Shown: positions 33,502 to 41,050 of the stretch, piece by piece
Layout of the letters: each line of letters begins with the position of its first letter
Numbering within the stretch: the stretch's first letter is position 1
Source of the DNA: Chloroflexota bacterium
GTDB lineage: Bacteria; Chloroflexota; Anaerolineae; Aggregatilineales; Phototrophicaceae
Length of the DNA: 46,766 bases
Assembly (NCBI GenBank): GCA_028875185.1
Contig: JAPPFH010000137.1
Location: 1-46,766, forward strand
Reading direction: 5' to 3'
The notes under the pieces: generated by a model
What the model was told of the DNA's origin: nothing
Seen by the model: the letters and a program-made list of their open reading frames with translations, nothing else
Database searches by the model: none
Position numbers and translations under genes: made by a program

Positions 33502-34149
33502 CTAACCCGCCTCGCCCCGCGCGCTTGCCACGGCATTCACCAGAATCCGCGCGCGGCTGCGCAGCTGCGACTTCGACCAGGTCCCATCGCCGACCAGCCA
33601 AGCGCCCATGCCGCAGGCGACCGCGCCCGCCCGAATGAATTCGCGCGCATTCTGATCGGTGATCGCGCCGTTGCACATGAAGGTCATATGTTTGAGCGGG
33701 CCGAAGATCGCCGTGAAATAATCGATGCCGAGCGCGCCAATCGGGAAAAGCTTGAGCAGCGGCACGCCCATGCCCCAGGCGGCGACCGCTTCCGAGGGCG
33801 TGGCGACGCCCGGCCCCATCAATACGCCGCGCGCCATTACCGCGCTGGCGACATCGGGCTGGAAAGCGGGCGAGACGACGAAATCAGCGCCGGCATCCAG
33901 CGCCCGCCGCGCTGAATCGACATCGAGCACGGTGCCCATGCCGATGCAAGCTTCAGCGCCAAACTCGGCTTTTAGCCCGCGCATCGCCGCGATCGGCTCC
34001 TCCGAGTTCATCATCAACTCGAAGACGCTGATGCCTTCGTTCATCAAGACTTCGGCCACGCCAAGCGCGACATCAGGCGGAAAAGCGCCGCGCATGCCGG
34101 CGACGATGCCGGTCGATTCAATCTGACGCAGGGCGGCAACGCTATCCAT
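33502..34149 (-). CDS. KDPG/KHG-type class I aldolase
   Basis: A 215-residue (alpha/beta)8 aldolase of the Eda family, which splits 2-keto-3-deoxy-6-phosphogluconate or 4-hydroxy-2-oxoglutarate to pyruvate plus an aldehyde. The Schiff-base lysine is K133 in LLKLFPIG, E44 (FELMMNS) is the catalytic Glu, and CIGMGTVLD and VSPAFQPDV are typical. It might also serve KDPGal (DgoA-like); the three cannot be told apart by eye, hence no symbol. The anchored GH18-like fusion gene starts 20 bp after its stop. A divergent glycerate kinase lies on the other side. Confidence 0.87.
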   Translation of the reverse strand: MDSVAALRQIESTGIVAGMRGAFPPDVALGVAEVLMNEGISVFELMMNSEEPIAAMRGLKAEFGAEACIGMGTVLDVDSARRALDAGADFVVSPAFQPDVASAVMARGVLMGPGVATPSEAVAAWGMGVPLLKLFPIGALGIDYFTAIFGPLKHMTFMCNGAITDQNAREFIRAGAVACGMGAWLVGDGTWSKSQLRSRARILVNAVASARGEAG

Positions 34150-34211
34150 CAGCCTTGATATTTCCCTTTGGCCTATGTTTGCAACGGCGATGGTTGGTTA
34201 TCATTCGCTTC

Positions 34212-34258
34212 GACCTTATGATAGTGGCGCGCGGCAAATTCGCCAATGGAATAAGGTC
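34212..34258 (-). promoter_or_regulatory. Candidate aldolase promoter flanked by an inverted repeat
   Basis: On the minus strand TTGGCG (34246-34241), a 17-nt spacer, and TATCAT (34223-34218, 5 of 6) lie about 70 nt before the aldolase ATG. Perfect 8-bp arms GACCTTAT (34212-34219) and ATAAGGTC (34251-34258) bracket the promoter, and AAGGTCC is directly repeated at 34253-34266. This could be an operator pair for a regulator not in the window. Confidence 0.42.
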
Positions 34259-34364
34259 CAAGGTCCAAGCGAGAAATCGGGATTCGGCCCTGGCGCGCCG
34301 ACCGCTGTAAACTGATCGAAGCGCGCCCGCGAAAAGTAGCGCAAGGTAAAACGGAGATGGAACC

Positions 34365-35498
34365 GTGAAGATTCTGGTGGCGGCTGGCGCCTTCAAGCAG
34401 AGCCTGACAGCGGCGGAAGCCTGCGCCGCAATTGCGCGCGGTCTCGAGGAATCCAAATTGCGGGCAGCGATCGAGCAGATGCCAATCGCCGATGGCGGCA
34501 ATGGCACGCTTGATGCATTTCTGGCCGGCGGCGGCGAGCGAATCGCCATCCAAGTATTGGATCCCTTGCTGCGCCCGATCCTGGCGGAATATGGCTTGAT
34601 CGACGCCGGTCACACTGCGGTGATCGAGATGGCGCTGGCGTCTGGCTTGGAGCTGCTGCAGCCGGCTGAGTTGAATCCGCTAATCGCGACCACATACGGA
34701 ACCGGGCAATTGATGGCGGATGCGCTAGGGCGCGGCGTCGAGCGGATCATCATCGGTTTGGGCGGCAGCGCCACGGTCGATGGCGGTATGGGATGTCTCT
34801 GCGCGCTGGGCTTGAAGCTGCTGGACGCAAGTGGAAACGAGATTCAGGTCGGCGGCGGCGGATTGGCGGCGCTGGCCGCCATAGACGCGGGCGGCTTGGA
34901 TCCGCGTTGGCGCGATGTCGAAATTGTCATCGCATCCGATGTCGAGAATCCGACCTTGGGCAAGCGCGGCGCCGCGCGGGTATTCGGCCCGCAAAAGGGC
35001 GCGGATCCGGCGATGGTGGAGTTGCTTGAGCGCAACTTGGGGCATTGCTTCACGCTCGTTTTCGAGCAGCGCGGCGTCGATGTGAGAGCGGCAGTGGGCG
35101 GCGGCGCGGCTGGCGCATTCGCCGCTGGATTGATGGCATTCCTCAATTGCCGGCTGGAATCAGGCATTGACCTGGTGCTGGCGCAAAATCGCTTTGGCGA
35201 AAAGCTGGCGGATTGCGCGCTGGTGATTACCGGCGAGGGTCAGATTGACGCGCAGACCCTTGATGGCAAGGGTCCCTTGGGTGTGGCGAAACTGGCGGCG
35301 GCGCGGGGCGTACCGACCATCGCTATCGTCGGCGGCTTGAATATCGATGACGGCGCCCTGCGCGAAGCGGGCGTGCAGGCGGCTTTCTCGATCGTGGACA
35401 AGCCGATGCCGCTGGAGGACGCGCTGGCGAACGCGCAGGACCTCACGCGGCTGGCGGCGCTGCGGCTCGGTTATGTGCTGCAAATCGGATTATCGTAA
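34365..35498 (+). CDS. Glycerate 2-kinase family protein (GarK/GlxK type)
   Basis: A 377-residue kinase of the COG1929 family, which phosphorylates D-glycerate, normally to 2-phosphoglycerate. It starts at GTG with GGAG upstream. Family features include DGGNGTLDAFL, GTGQLMADAL, IGLGGSATVDGGMG, DVENPTLGKRGAARVFGPQKGA and VITGEGQIDAQTL. The usual D-S-F-K-G-S-L opening reads G-A-F-K-Q-S-L here (residues 8-14), a change at the start of the fold. Divergent from the aldolase gene, it may help carry the C3 product of sugar-acid breakdown into glycolysis; that is inference. Confidence 0.88.
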   Translation: MKILVAAGAFKQSLTAAEACAAIARGLEESKLRAAIEQMPIADGGNGTLDAFLAGGGERIAIQVLDPLLRPILAEYGLIDAGHTAVIEMALASGLELLQPAELNPLIATTYGTGQLMADALGRGVERIIIGLGGSATVDGGMGCLCALGLKLLDASGNEIQVGGGGLAALAAIDAGGLDPRWRDVEIVIASDVENPTLGKRGAARVFGPQKGADPAMVELLERNLGHCFTLVFEQRGVDVRAAVGGGAAGAFAAGLMAFLNCRLESGIDLVLAQNRFGEKLADCALVITGEGQIDAQTLDGKGPLGVAKLAAARGVPTIAIVGGLNIDDGALREAGVQAAFSIVDKPMPLEDALANAQDLTRLAALRLGYVLQIGLS

Positions 35499-35503
35499 TG
35501 AGC

Positions 35504-35546
35504 GTAGGGCGCGCCCGGCAAGCGCAAACAATTCTGTTGCGCCTAC
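35504..35546. other. Inverted repeat between glycerate kinase and proB
   Basis: GTAGGGCGC (35504-35512) pairs with GCGCCTAC (35539-35546) with one bulged base. An alternative internal stem uses GCGCAA (35522-35527) and TTGCGC (35537-35542). There is no U-run, so intrinsic termination is doubtful. A -10-like TAAAAT at 35567-35572 downstream might serve proB, without a good -35. Confidence 0.45.
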
Positions 35547-35593
35547 CAACAGGGGAAAAGCTGCCATAAAATGCCGGCAGAAAGGGGCGGGAA

Positions 35594-36688
35594 ATGCGAC
35601 GGATCGTCCTGAAGCTGGGCACGAGTGTGCTTACCAAAGGCACACAAAACTTGAATCGGCAGCGCATGCTGGAGCTGGTGCAACAGGTAGCAGGCTTGCA
35701 CGAGACCGGCTACGAGGTCATCATCGTGTCTTCGGGTGCGCAGACCGCCGGGCGCAGCCAGCTGAACTTCCCCGATTTGGGCAAGTCGGTGCCAGCGAAG
35801 CAGATGCTCAGCGCTGTCGGTCAAAGCCATCTCATGCGGATTTATCACGACCTTTTCGATCTTTTCGAGATCACGGCGGCGCAGATCCTGCTGACGCGCG
35901 ACGACCTCAGCCACCGCGTCCGATATCTCAATGCGCGCGATACCTTGGGTACGCTCATTGAGCAGCGCATCATCCCCATCGTCAACGAGAATGACACGAT
36001 CGCCACCGAGGAGATTCGCGTCGGCGACAACGACAATCTGTCGGCGCTGGTGGCTAGCGTGGTCGATGCCGACCTGCTGATCATCCTCACCGATCAGCCC
36101 GGTATCTTCACCGATGATCCGCGCAAGAATCCGGGAGCGGCGCTGATTCAGAATATCTCGCAGGTGTCGGACGAACTGTTTGAATTGGCCGGGGGCGCTG
36201 GCAGCGCTATCGGGACCGGCGGCATGGTCACCAAGATTCAGGCAGCGCAGATTGCCAGCCGCAGCGGCATTGAGACGATCATTGCCAGCGGGAGCGAGAC
36301 TGATGTGGTTCGGCGGTTGGTGGCTGGCGAGCAGCTGGGTACGCGTATACAGGCGGCAAAGGACCGTTCGGAGAGCCGCAAGCGCTGGCTGCTGACGGAT
36401 CGAACGCAGGGCTCGCTGGTGGTGGACGCGGGCGCGGCCAGGGTTTTGCTGCGCGGCGGCGCGAGCTTGCTGCCGGTCGGCATACGCGAGGCGCGCGGCG
36501 AGTTTGAGCGCGGCGCGACCCTGGCGGTGCTGACGCCGGAGGGGAAGGCGATCGCGCATGGCATGAGCAATTATCGCAGCGAGGACCTGCGCCGGATATG
36601 CGGACGCAAGTCAAGCGAGATCGTCGACATTCTCGGCTACAGCTACGGCGACGCGGCGCTGCATCGCAATAACCTGGCGCTGCTCTAG
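35594..36688 (+). CDS. proB: Glutamate 5-kinase
   Basis: A 364-residue amino-acid kinase catalysing the first step of proline synthesis (glutamate to gamma-glutamyl phosphate). IVLKLGTSVLT binds phosphate and VSSGAQTAGR is the glutamate region. IPIVNENDT precedes VGDNDNLSALVA, and GTGGMVTKIQAAQIA is the C-terminal end of the kinase fold. A PUA domain follows (about residues 275-360: RGGASLLPVGIREARGEFERGA). Length is normal for the kinase-plus-PUA form. It is separated from proA by about 2.7 kb of inserted genes. Its last 20 codons are copied almost unchanged at 37389-37451. Confidence 0.95.
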   Translation: MRRIVLKLGTSVLTKGTQNLNRQRMLELVQQVAGLHETGYEVIIVSSGAQTAGRSQLNFPDLGKSVPAKQMLSAVGQSHLMRIYHDLFDLFEITAAQILLTRDDLSHRVRYLNARDTLGTLIEQRIIPIVNENDTIATEEIRVGDNDNLSALVASVVDADLLIILTDQPGIFTDDPRKNPGAALIQNISQVSDELFELAGGAGSAIGTGGMVTKIQAAQIASRSGIETIIASGSETDVVRRLVAGEQLGTRIQAAKDRSESRKRWLLTDRTQGSLVVDAGAARVLLRGGASLLPVGIREARGEFERGATLAVLTPEGKAIAHGMSNYRSEDLRRICGRKSSEIVDILGYSYGDAALHRNNLALL

Positions 36689-36727
36689 CGCCAATTTAGG
36701 CGGATCCACCCAGCTGAAACCAGGCTG

Positions 36728-36736
36728 TGTTAGAAT
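36728..36736 (+). promoter_or_regulatory. Extended -10 promoter of the first Uma2 gene
   Basis: TG-T-TAGAAT is an extended -10 element, 33 nt before the ATG. It is present at the same distance before the second Uma2 gene, although the surrounding upstream sequences differ, which argues for function. No good -35 is seen. Confidence 0.5.
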
Positions 36737-36768
36737 TGCTTCAGATAGCTTGAAAGCAGGTTTCGGAT

Positions 36769-37341
36769 ATGGAAGTCAAAAAGCGCCTATATACGGTGGA
36801 TGATGTCTTGGAAATGCAGGGCTGGGACGGCAAGCAGGACAGGAAATATGAATTGATCGATGGAGATCTCATTGAAATGTCGCCGACAAATTTCTGGCAT
36901 GGCAGACTTGCCGGCCGATTGTTTCGCTATATTGAAGACTTCGCTGAACGCCGAGACCTGGGTGCGGCAAGCGTAGAAGCCGGATTCTATTCGTCTGATG
37001 ATCGCACGACGTTCTTGGCGCCAGATGTATCCTTCTTAAGCAAGTCACATCTGCCCGACCCAGAAGCCTTTGTCTTCGTCGGCGTCATGCCAGACCTCGC
37101 CGTTGAGATTATGTCACCGAGCAACACGATGGCTGAATTGCGCCGGAAATCTGCAATCTACCTGGAAAACGGTACTCAAATGGTATGGCTTTTGGACCCG
37201 ATGAAACGGACCGCTGAGGTTTGTCGCTTAGGGGAAGCTGGGCGATTCCAATATCAGACCATCGAACCTGAGGGCAAGCTGAACGGAGAAGATGTCCTTC
37301 CCGGCTTTGAACTCGAATTGCGTCAGCTTTTCAAGAGCTGA
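36769..37341 (+). CDS. Uma2 family putative nuclease (copy 1)
   Basis: A 190-residue PF05685 (Uma2) protein with a PD-(D/E)xK-like fold: KYELIDGDLIEMSPTN near residues 26-41, APDVSFLS with the acidic residue, LAVEIMSPSN, and LRRKSAIYLENGTQMVWLLDP with the Lys. Uma2 genes are numerous in Chloroflexota and cyanobacteria and their role is not established; endonuclease activity is predicted from the fold. It is about 58% identical to the adjacent copy with no net length change. The two agree almost base for base at both ends but differ widely in the middle. Confidence 0.85.
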   Translation: MEVKKRLYTVDDVLEMQGWDGKQDRKYELIDGDLIEMSPTNFWHGRLAGRLFRYIEDFAERRDLGAASVEAGFYSSDDRTTFLAPDVSFLSKSHLPDPEAFVFVGVMPDLAVEIMSPSNTMAELRRKSAIYLENGTQMVWLLDPMKRTAEVCRLGEAGRFQYQTIEPEGKLNGEDVLPGFELELRQLFKS

Positions 37342-37380
37342 ACGCGATTAGCCGCTTCGGGTCCCTCAGCTGGTCAAGGC

Positions 37381-37451
37381 GCGAAATCGACATTCTGGGC
37401 TACAGCTACGGCGACGCGGTGCTGCATCGCAACAACCTGGCGCTGCTCTAG
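37381..37451 (+). pseudogene. proB: Duplicated 3' end of proB (fragment)
   Basis: From 37389 to the TAG at 37451 this matches the last 20 sense codons plus stop of proB (36626-36688), with about three base differences in 63 and one predicted amino-acid change (Ala to Val). It has no start or upstream coding region and is not expressed as a protein. Just before it, 37342-37390 resembles the 50 bp after the second Uma2 gene (38104-38152, the 3' end of the membrane-protein gene), ending at the shared GCGAAATCGAC. It marks the junction of a tandem duplication of about 762 bp. Confidence 0.85.
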
Positions 37452-37489
37452 CGCTGATTCGTGCTGACTGACCAATTCGCGCCTTGACG

Positions 37490-37498
37490 TGTTAGAAT
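37490..37498 (+). promoter_or_regulatory. Extended -10 promoter of the second Uma2 gene
   Basis: TG-T-TAGAAT again lies 33 nt before the ATG. A TTGACG at 37484-37489 is too close to act as its -35. Conservation in spacing with the first copy is the main support. Confidence 0.5.
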
Positions 37499-37530
37499 CG
37501 CTGTAAGTGGGATGAGGACAATAACGGGAA

Positions 37531-38103
37531 ATGGAAGTCCAAAAGCGCCTCTATACGGTGGATGATGTCTTGGAATTGCAGGGCTGGGGCGGCGCGCATG
37601 ATAGCAAATATGAGCTAATCAATGGAGATCTCATTGAAATGTCGCCAGCGAATCTATTGCATTCTTGGCTTGCGTCACGATTAGACAGAACGATCGGCAA
37701 TTTTGTGGACGAAAACGACTTGGGCTATTCCTTTGTTGAAGGGGGATTTTCCCCACCTGATGATCGCCACAATTTGTATGCGCCCGATGTCGCCTTCGTC
37801 TCCAAGACACGGATGCCTGATCCGATTCCACAAAGTTTCGCCGGCTTCATGCCCGACCTCGCTGTGGAGATCGCTTCGCCATCAAATACGGTCGCCAAGC
37901 TGCGCGAAAAGGCAGAAATTTATTTGCGCAACGGCACTGAATTGGTTTGGATTTTGTATCCTGATCGCCATAGTGCCGAAGTCTGCCGTTTATCCGTCGA
38001 TGGATTGATGAATAGAGAAGTCGTCGCATCTGTTGGAAAGCTAGACGGCGATGACGTCCTGCCCGGCTTTGAACTCGAATTGCGTCAGCTTTTCAAGAGC
38101 TGA
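37531..38103 (+). CDS. Uma2 family putative nuclease (copy 2)
   Basis: A 190-residue Uma2 protein with the same landmarks as its neighbour: KYELINGDLIEMSPAN, APDVAFVSK, LAVEIASPSN and LREKAEIYLRNGTELVWILYP. The first ~20 codons and the last ~19 codons, plus 15 bases past the stop, are nearly identical in DNA to copy 1. The region between about codons 38 and 170 differs strongly. AACGGGAA precedes the ATG. The end lies 6 bp from the convergent membrane-protein gene. Confidence 0.85.
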   Translation: MEVQKRLYTVDDVLELQGWGGAHDSKYELINGDLIEMSPANLLHSWLASRLDRTIGNFVDENDLGYSFVEGGFSPPDDRHNLYAPDVAFVSKTRMPDPIPQSFAGFMPDLAVEIASPSNTVAKLREKAEIYLRNGTELVWILYPDRHSAEVCRLSVDGLMNREVVASVGKLDGDDVLPGFELELRQLFKS

Positions 38104-38109
38104 ACGCGA

Positions 38110-39129
38110 TTAGCCGCTGCGGGTCCCGGCGCTGGTCAGGGAGCGAAATCGACTGCTGAACCAGGCGCCCGCCAGGTAAATCCAGTACATGACAAACAAC
38201 ACGAGATACTCGATGACGGGAATGCGTATCACCTCGTTCACTTGATAGGGCTCGCACATGACCAGATAAACATATAGCGCGACCAGCAAGAATGAGCTGT
38301 AGAAAGCCTGGCGCACCCAGCGCTTTAGCCCCAGCCCATGCATCTGCGTAATCAGAAAGATTGCCGCGAAGCCGAAAAAGAACATCGGCCAGATGTCATT
38401 GGCTTGATTCAGCGCGACTTGCACCGCGTGAGGCAATACCAGGATTTCCAGCAAGAACATCCAGCGCTTGTTCAAATGGACGCGCAGGAAAAACAGCGAG
38501 CCTTGCGTCATCACCAGCACGACATGCACGAAGCCGACCAAGTGCCCCCAAGTGGGTATCATCGGATGAAACCAAAACGTGTAGATGACGGCGAAGCTGA
38601 AGAAATAGCCATGATAACGGCGGAGGCCATCGGTGAAAGCCCGGCGGAACTTCACTTTCTTGCCGAAGAACAAACCGCGCCGCTGGTTCTCCATGCCCAG
38701 TATGATAATCAGCATTAAAGCGACGGCGAATTGCGCCGTCCAACTTGGCAAATCCTGCGCGATGCCATCGTAAAACAGCATCGTTTGGAAATAATGCAGA
38801 ACGACGAAAACGATGTTGACGCCGATCGCCCACAGATTCACCGGGCGCAAGCCCGTCTGATAATCGCGCTTGCTGTATCGCTTTTGGGCATAGGCGATTG
38901 CCGCCCAGATCAAGACTTGGTGAAGGGCGAATCCCAGCCAGGCGGTGAGCTGGCCCCAGGCGGTCTGTTCCAACAACTGCCACTCATAGACGAAGCCATC
39001 TTCCGGCAGCGGGATTATCTCAAACTGGCTGAGAACGCCGCCCAAGGCGATAATCGCCGCGCAAAGCAGCGCGGAAAACACCAGGCTCCAATTGACTATG
39101 CGCTCGCCACTCAAATGAGAAATGAGCAT
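38110..39129 (-). CDS. Conserved-looking polytopic membrane protein of unknown function
   Basis: 339 residues from the ATG at 39129. The frame is open for 62 more codons upstream, but that part is basic, Cys/Ala-rich and unlike the rest. About eight to nine hydrophobic helices are predicted (first about 14-33), with conserved-looking charged loops such as YAQKRYSKRDYQTG and HLNKRW, and TM-embedded His/Trp residues (FWFHPMIPTWGHLVGFVH). I do not recognise the family. It sits between the Uma2 pair and proA on the opposite strand, interrupting proB-proA. The 3' end of this gene provided one side of the tandem-duplication junction. Confidence 0.65.
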   Translation of the reverse strand: MLISHLSGERIVNWSLVFSALLCAAIIALGGVLSQFEIIPLPEDGFVYEWQLLEQTAWGQLTAWLGFALHQVLIWAAIAYAQKRYSKRDYQTGLRPVNLWAIGVNIVFVVLHYFQTMLFYDGIAQDLPSWTAQFAVALMLIIILGMENQRRGLFFGKKVKFRRAFTDGLRRYHGYFFSFAVIYTFWFHPMIPTWGHLVGFVHVVLVMTQGSLFFLRVHLNKRWMFLLEILVLPHAVQVALNQANDIWPMFFFGFAAIFLITQMHGLGLKRWVRQAFYSSFLLVALYVYLVMCEPYQVNEVIRIPVIEYLVLFVMYWIYLAGAWFSSRFRSLTSAGTRSG

Positions 39130-39368
39130 TGGCAAACCCCCGGCGGGTCTGGCGCAGCCTGCCGCTGGTGACAGTCTCCGCGACAAGATCAATTGGGCGG
39201 AGTCTAATCCCGAGGCAGCCCTTTGACAAGATGGCGGCGCCAAACGGCATCCACTCGCCGCCTGTTGCTTGACTTGCTTACAGGCGCCAAACTGACGCTC
39301 GCGCTTGCAATTCACGCGCTGCTATAGTAAATCTTTTGCTGTGAGCGAGACCAAAGGAAGCGGTGCGC

Positions 39369-40643
39369 ATGGAATTCATTGCCGAAGCGATTGATATGGA
39401 TCTGATGGGCCTTCGCGCGCAGACGGCGGCAGCGATCTTGGCGCGCAAGACGACTGCGGAAAAAAACGCGGCGCTGCAAGCGATCGCCGATGCCCTTGAC
39501 GCGAATAACCTGAGCATTCTGGAAGCCAACCGGCGCGACCTGGAGTTGGCGGCGCAAAATGGCGTCGACCCGATATGGATTCGCGACCGCATCGACCTGG
39601 AAAAGCGGATGGCGGGCATCATCGCCGATGTGCGCAAGGTGGCTGATTTGCCGGACCCGGTCGGCGATGTCTTGCTGGATAAGAACTTGGATAATGGATT
39701 GCAGCTGGTCAAACGCCGGACGCCGCTTGGCGTGCTCGGGACGATCTATGAATCGCGGCCGAATGTGACTGTCGATGTCTCGACATTGGCGCTGAAGACG
39801 GGCAATGCCGTTATTCTGCGCGGCGGCTCCGATGTGCTTTACAGCAATATGGAGTTGACGCGCGTGATGCAGGCCGTTTTGGCGGCGCATGAATTTCCGG
39901 CGGACGCGATTCAATATATCAGCAGCACCGACCGCCGCTATGTATCCGAGATGCTGCGGCTGTATGAGCGCATCGACATGATTATCCCACGCGGCGGCAA
40001 CGGCTTGCATACCTTCTGCCGCGAGAACAGCAGCATACCGGTGATCACAGGAGGCATCGGCGTTTGCCATATCTTCGTTGACGCGAGCGCCCAACTCGAC
40101 AAGGCGCTGCCGGTATTGGACAACGCCAAGACGCAGCGGCCCGCGGTCTGCAATTCGATGGAGACGCTGCTGATTCATCAGGCGGCCGCCGCTGAATTGC
40201 TGCCGCAGGTAGTGGCTGATCTGGGCGCGGCGGGGGTCAAGTTTCACGCCGAGGAACGCGCTTACGGGATCGTCGGCGAGGATGAACGCGTTCTGCGAGC
40301 GGCTGCTGACGACTTCGACACCGAGTGGTACAACCTGACGCTGAATTTGAAAGTAGTCGATGATGTGGACGAAGCGATCGCCCATATCGCCCGGCACGGC
40401 ACCCAGCATTCGGATAGCATTCTGACCGAGACGGCGGCGAACGCGGAGCGATTCCTGAACGAAGTCGATTCCGCGGCGGTCTACTGGAACGCGAGCACGC
40501 GCTTCACCGATGGCAGCGCCATGGGCATGGGCGCCGAAGTGGCGATCAGCACGCAAAAGCTCCATGCGCGCGGACCGATGGCGCTGGAGGAACTGACGAC
40601 ATATAAGTGGATCGTCAAAGGCGATTATACGACGCGGCCCTAA
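39369..40643 (+). CDS. proA: Gamma-glutamyl phosphate reductase
   Basis: A 424-residue NADPH-dependent enzyme of the aldehyde dehydrogenase superfamily, reducing gamma-glutamyl phosphate to the semialdehyde (second step of proline synthesis). RRTPLGVLGTIYESRPNVTVD, NAVILRGGSD, IPRGGNGL, the catalytic Cys in RPAVCNSMETLL, and GAEVAISTQKLHARGPM are all diagnostic. The ATG at 39369 has AAGGAAG 8 nt upstream; a GTG two codons earlier is possible. proA is not adjacent to proB, which is unusual, and it precedes the pheS promoter and T-box leader. Confidence 0.95.
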   Translation: MEFIAEAIDMDLMGLRAQTAAAILARKTTAEKNAALQAIADALDANNLSILEANRRDLELAAQNGVDPIWIRDRIDLEKRMAGIIADVRKVADLPDPVGDVLLDKNLDNGLQLVKRRTPLGVLGTIYESRPNVTVDVSTLALKTGNAVILRGGSDVLYSNMELTRVMQAVLAAHEFPADAIQYISSTDRRYVSEMLRLYERIDMIIPRGGNGLHTFCRENSSIPVITGGIGVCHIFVDASAQLDKALPVLDNAKTQRPAVCNSMETLLIHQAAAAELLPQVVADLGAAGVKFHAEERAYGIVGEDERVLRAAADDFDTEWYNLTLNLKVVDDVDEAIAHIARHGTQHSDSILTETAANAERFLNEVDSAAVYWNASTRFTDGSAMGMGAEVAISTQKLHARGPMALEELTTYKWIVKGDYTTRP

Positions 40644-40672
40644 GCCGAGCCGTTTGGCGGCCGAACCTCCAC

Positions 40673-40702
40673 TTGACAGGCGACGGCGCGGCAGACGATA
40701 AT
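40673..40702 (+). promoter_or_regulatory. Promoter of the pheS leader
   Basis: A perfect TTGACA (40673-40678), an 18-nt spacer and GATAAT (40697-40702, 5 of 6) place the start near 40709, at the 5' end of the T-box leader. It lies 30 bp after proA. Confidence 0.75.
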
Positions 40703-40708
40703 GCCGGC

Positions 40709-41005
40709 AACAGAAAAGCAATATCAAAGGCGATGACGAAGACAGTCTGCATGGGCGCGGCGTCGCGTCTGCTGAATCAGGGAGCGGGTGTCATGGACTG
40801 GAAGCGCCCGCTGAGGCAGTTGCGGAATTCCCTTCCGAGCTGACGGGTGAACGGGCGAGCGTTAACGAGCCTGATTAGCCCGCTCCGCTGGTCCGGCGTG
40901 AATGGACGAAACGAGCGCGGCGCTGGCGATTGGCGCTGAAACAGGGTGGTACCGCGGGAAGGTTTACGCTCTCGTCCCTGGTGGGGCTGAGGGCGTTTAT
41001 ATTTT
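40709..41005 (+). promoter_or_regulatory. T-box riboswitch (tRNA-Phe-sensing leader of pheS)
   Basis: The leader shows T-box landmarks in order. GATGACGAAGACAGT (about 40722-40736) is the base of stem I with its K-turn-like and AG-rich motifs. The distal stem I includes AGGGAGCGGG and ATGGACTGGAAGC. The specifier region GCGGAATTCCC contains TTC (40828-40830), a Phe codon. The hallmark AGGGTGGTACCGCGG lies at 40943-40957. The antiterminator can form by pairing AGGG (40943-40946) with CCCT (40976-40979), which excludes the terminator hairpin. Uncharged tRNA-Phe should stabilise the antiterminator and allow pheS transcription. Confidence 0.9.
40966..41005 (+). terminator. T-box regulated intrinsic terminator
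   Basis: ACGCTCTC (40966-40973) pairs with GAGGGCGT (40989-40996) over 8 bp including one G-T pair, continued inside by GTCCC/GGGGC around a TGGT loop. A T-rich run follows to 41005. The 3' strand of the antiterminator lies within its 5' arm and loop, so the two folds are mutually exclusive. Confidence 0.85.
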
Positions 41006-41050
41006 GGCGGCTCCCGGCCGATCCGCGGAAGCAATAACGAAGGAGATGAA

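Noticed and set aside
33482-33676. A 65-codon N-terminal extension of the glycosidase fusion
   Set aside because: It overlaps the 3' end of the aldolase gene in another frame and is not protein-like. The ATG at 33481 is followed directly by a basic start and TM anchor.
39130-39315. A 62-codon N-terminal extension of the membrane protein
   Set aside because: It is basic, Cys-rich and unlike a membrane-protein start. The ATG at 39129 precedes the first TM helix closely.
39312-40727. A 471-codon minus-strand open frame
   Set aside because: It is antisense to proA, whose motifs are complete, and the antisense protein has no recognisable features.
40778-40843. A short ORF inside the pheS leader as a leader peptide for attenuation
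   Set aside because: It is not Phe-rich, and the region is explained by T-box stem I with its conserved motifs and TTC specifier.
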